In this document: positions 41,586-43,473 of the stretch, in pieces
How positions within the stretch are numbered: position 1 is the stretch's first letter
Layout: every line of letters begins with the position of its first letter
Origin: Lachnospiraceae bacterium
GTDB lineage: Bacteria > Bacillota > Clostridia > Lachnospirales > Lachnospiraceae
Length of the DNA: 43,473 bases
Direction of reading: 5' to 3'
NCBI GenBank assembly: GCA_003447295.1
Contig: DLZQ01000048.1
Location: 26,910-70,382 of the forward strand
Program-made: the position numbers and the translations under genes
Notes under the pieces: model-generated
Database searches by the model: none
Told to the model about the DNA's origin: nothing
Seen by the model: the letters and a program-made list of their open reading frames with translations, nothing else

Positions 41586-42530
41586 ATGTCTTACTTTATG
41601 TCACTGAATCCCCTTTCCCTGTTCAGGGCAATGCCGGGATCAATAGCGCAGGGAATGATCTGGGGAGTCATGGCACTGGGAGTGTATATTACGTTCCGCC
41701 TGCTGGATTTTGCTGATCTGACCGTGGATGGTTCCATTGCAACCGGTGCTGCGGTATCCGTTATGCTGATTCGTGCGGGAGTTTCTCCTATAGCTACGCT
41801 GCCCATTGCTTTCCTGGCCGGAGCATTGGCAGGCATGGTAACGGGACTGTTGAACACCGCACTGGGAATCCCCGGAATTCTGGCAAGTATTCTGACGCAG
41901 ATCTCCCTGTATTCCATTAATCTGAATATCATGGGCAAAGCAAACCAGCCGGTCAGCGTAGATAATTATCCGCTGGTGGTATCGCTGCGTTATGTGACGG
42001 ACGGTTCGGTGAGCAGACTTCTCTTTTTCCTGGGAATGATCGTATTTTTACTGGCTCTGATCGCTGTGATGTATTGGTATTTTGGAACAGAACAGGGACA
42101 TGCCATTCGTGCTACGGGCTGTAACAGCAATATGGCGAGAGCACAGGGCATCAATACTAACTTTATCAAGGTGCTGGCGCTGATGATCTCCAACGGTCTG
42201 GTAGGTCTGTGTGGTGCGCTGTACGGACAGTTCCAGGGGGCATCGGATGTCAATATGGGACGTGGAGCCATTGTCATTGGTCTGGCAGCTGTTATTATCG
42301 GTGAGGTACTGTTCGGTAAGTTCGCCAGCAAGAGAAAACTTGCTTTCGCATTTACTCTGGCATCCGTAATTCTGGGTGCAGTGATCTACTACATGGTATA
42401 TCAGTTTGTTCTGTGGCTGAAGATGCCTTCAGAGGATATGAAATTGTTCTCCGCTATCGTAGTTGCCATTTTCCTGGCAATTCCTTACTTGAAGGAGAAG
42501 AGAACACTTCGGAAAGGAGCGTCAAAATAA
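41586..42530 (+). CDS. ABC importer permease, TrpY-like (uncharacterised amino-acid type)
   Basis: A 314-aa membrane protein with about nine hydrophobic segments, of the branched-chain/ribose permease superfamily (BPD_transp_2). Visible traits are LLDFADLTVDGSIATGAAV, typical of the TrpY/uncharacterised transporter group, and the ATPase-contact loop GHAIRATGCNSNMARAQGI. Related systems import tryptophan, tyrosine or other small ligands. The partner ATPase overlaps by one base downstream. The substrate-binding protein normally encoded first in these operons is missing here. Confidence 0.85.
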   Translation: MSYFMSLNPLSLFRAMPGSIAQGMIWGVMALGVYITFRLLDFADLTVDGSIATGAAVSVMLIRAGVSPIATLPIAFLAGALAGMVTGLLNTALGIPGILASILTQISLYSINLNIMGKANQPVSVDNYPLVVSLRYVTDGSVSRLLFFLGMIVFLLALIAVMYWYFGTEQGHAIRATGCNSNMARAQGINTNFIKVLALMISNGLVGLCGALYGQFQGASDVNMGRGAIVIGLAAVIIGEVLFGKFASKRKLAFAFTLASVILGAVIYYMVYQFVLWLKMPSEDMKLFSAIVVAIFLAIPYLKEKRTLRKGASK

Positions 42531-43333
42531 TGGCTTACGCATTGGAGATACAGGATATACATAAAGTATTTAACAGAGGAACCATCAATGAAAAGGTGGC
42601 ATTAAACGGTGTAAACTTAAACTTAAATTCCGGAGATTTCGTGACCATCATCGGAGGTAACGGTGCCGGTAAATCCACCACGCTGAATGCCATTGCCGGT
42701 GTATGGCCCATCGATTCCGGCAAGATTATTATCGACGGCACGGATATTACGAGCCTGCCGGAGCATAAGAGAGCAAAGTATCTGGGAAGAGTATTCCAGG
42801 ATCCCATGACGGGAACCGCCGCCACCATGGATATCGAAGAGAACATGGCAATTGCCTTAAGACGCGGCGAGAAGAGAACTCTTCGCTGGGGCGTTTCCAG
42901 AGAGGATAGAGAGCTGTTCCGTGAAAAATTACAGACGCTCGGACTGGGACTGGAGGATCGTATGACCAGTAAGGTAGGTCTTCTGTCCGGTGGTCAGCGT
43001 CAGGCTATCACACTTTTGATGGCAGCCTTAAAGCAGCCGAAGCTTCTGCTGTTAGATGAGCATACCGCAGCATTGGATCCCAAAACGGCAGCAAAAGTAC
43101 TGGAGATCAGTGACAAGATCATCGCTGAGAATCAGCTGACTGCCATGATGGTAACCCATAACATGAAGGATGCTATTGTACACGGCAACCGTTTGATCAT
43201 GATGCACGAAGGCAAAGTCATCTACGATGTGGCGGGAGAAGAGAAGAAGAATCTTCAGGTAAAAGATCTGCTTGCTAAGTTCGAAGAAGTCAGCGGCGGA
43301 GAATTCGCCAATGACCGCATGATGCTGGCGTAA
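42530..43333 (+). CDS. ABC importer ATP-binding protein
   Basis: A 267-aa ATPase with Walker A GGNGAGKST (42-50), the Q-loop VFQDPMTGT, signature LLSGGQRQA (151-159), Walker B LLLLDEHTAALD and switch histidine H210. The H in DEHTAALD replaces the usual P and is typical of this transporter subgroup. Its ATG overlaps the permease stop codon (TAATG), showing translational coupling; the long in-frame extension upstream is antisense to nothing and lies in the permease gene. A terminator follows at once. Confidence 0.93.
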   Translation: MAYALEIQDIHKVFNRGTINEKVALNGVNLNLNSGDFVTIIGGNGAGKSTTLNAIAGVWPIDSGKIIIDGTDITSLPEHKRAKYLGRVFQDPMTGTAATMDIEENMAIALRRGEKRTLRWGVSREDRELFREKLQTLGLGLEDRMTSKVGLLSGGQRQAITLLMAALKQPKLLLLDEHTAALDPKTAAKVLEISDKIIAENQLTAMMVTHNMKDAIVHGNRLIMMHEGKVIYDVAGEEKKNLQVKDLLAKFEEVSGGEFANDRMMLA

Positions 43334-43346
43334 AAATAAGATTAGG

Positions 43347-43375
43347 ACACGTTGCCAATTTCGGCAACGTGTTTT
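43347..43375 (+). terminator. Terminator of the ABC importer operon
   Basis: Perfect 9-bp stem CACGTTGCC/GGCAACGTG followed by five T residues, 14 bp after the stop. It closes the operon after two genes. Confidence 0.93.
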
Positions 43376-43385
43376 TACGTTAACT

Positions 43386-43473
43386 TGAGAGTTACGCGAG
43401 CAATGAGCCGCGCATAGGCATAGTAAAGACAGCGATTTGTGCGCAAGCGCCCATCGCTGTCTTTACTTATGCC
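43386..43473 (+). repeat. Dispersed palindromic element, copy 2 (reaches the window edge)
   Basis: Starts with GAGAGTTACG, as in the element at 744-826, then forms a 20-bp stem with one bulged base (43417-43436 and 43453-43473). The loop is TTGTGCGCAAGCGCCC. It may continue past the window end. No U-run follows inside the window. Confidence 0.6.

Overview
The window looks like chromosomal DNA from a spore-forming, low-to-mid GC Gram-positive of the class Clostridia, most likely family Lachnospiraceae. Seen directly: purine-rich Shine-Dalgarno sites before nearly every gene, sigma-A type promoters, a SAM-I riboswitch before metK, a DinR/LexA-type box before a Y-family polymerase, SpoIIID and a SipL-like SPOCS/LysM protein (both sporulation), and families common in Lachnospiraceae (DUF5688, DUF6591-like). 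I see no tRNA, rRNA, CRISPR array, phage gene or intact transposase. The genus is not resolved.

Layout. 1-1106: a non-coding repeat island with two different tandem arrays that share a 52-bp period, enclosed by 38-bp imperfect inverted repeats. 1107-5674 (-): metK with its riboswitch, murA, and a LysM-G5-M23 peptidase. 5808-7085 (+): a probable SOS-controlled dinB. 7100-10077 (-): an XRE-cupin regulator behind a possible attenuator, a flavin reductase-like protein, a coiled-coil membrane protein and a small alarmone synthetase; between the last two lies a four-copy 11-bp operator array driving an apparently non-coding transcript. 10274-11404 (+): a small protein and a hemolysin III-type membrane protein. 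11477-13901 (-): galE and a UDP-sugar pyrophosphorylase, then a 47-aa membrane peptide (+) and a zinc-ribbon/Tim44-like protein (-).

16290-23650 is the accessory part. spoIIID is followed upstream by a small toxin-antitoxin-like cassette (DUF4160, DUF2442, 46-aa antitoxin-like ORF) enclosed by 74/75-bp direct repeats, each carrying the spoIIID sigma-E-type promoter and start region. Beyond it are a NapH-like ferredoxin, a DUF4230 protein, an EF-hand/EcsC-like protein, a MerR/zinc-ribbon/DUF6591-like operon, and the remains of an SGNH hydrolase gene.

23649-38034 is mostly housekeeping and envelope: acyltransferase, DUF5688 protein, NlpC/P60 hydrolase, asnS, a lipoprotein trigger-factor-like foldase, cardiolipin synthase, murI with small neighbours, ispE-GntR, a gene of unknown function behind a sigma-D-like promoter, and the SipL-like spore protein. 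38118-41136 (-) is pyrC-pyrK-pyrD. 41586-43333 (+) is an ABC importer permease/ATPase pair without an adjacent binding protein. A palindromic element at the right edge is related to one in the left repeat island.

Together the genes cover envelope building (murA, murI, M23 and NlpC hydrolases, cls, ispE), nucleotide and methyl-group supply (pyrCKD, metK), stress signalling (alarmone synthetase, dinB) and sporulation. The most unusual features are non-coding: the repeat island, the duplicated spoIIID promoter around the cassette, the phased operator with its transcript, and several leader hairpins that could hide ribosome binding sites.
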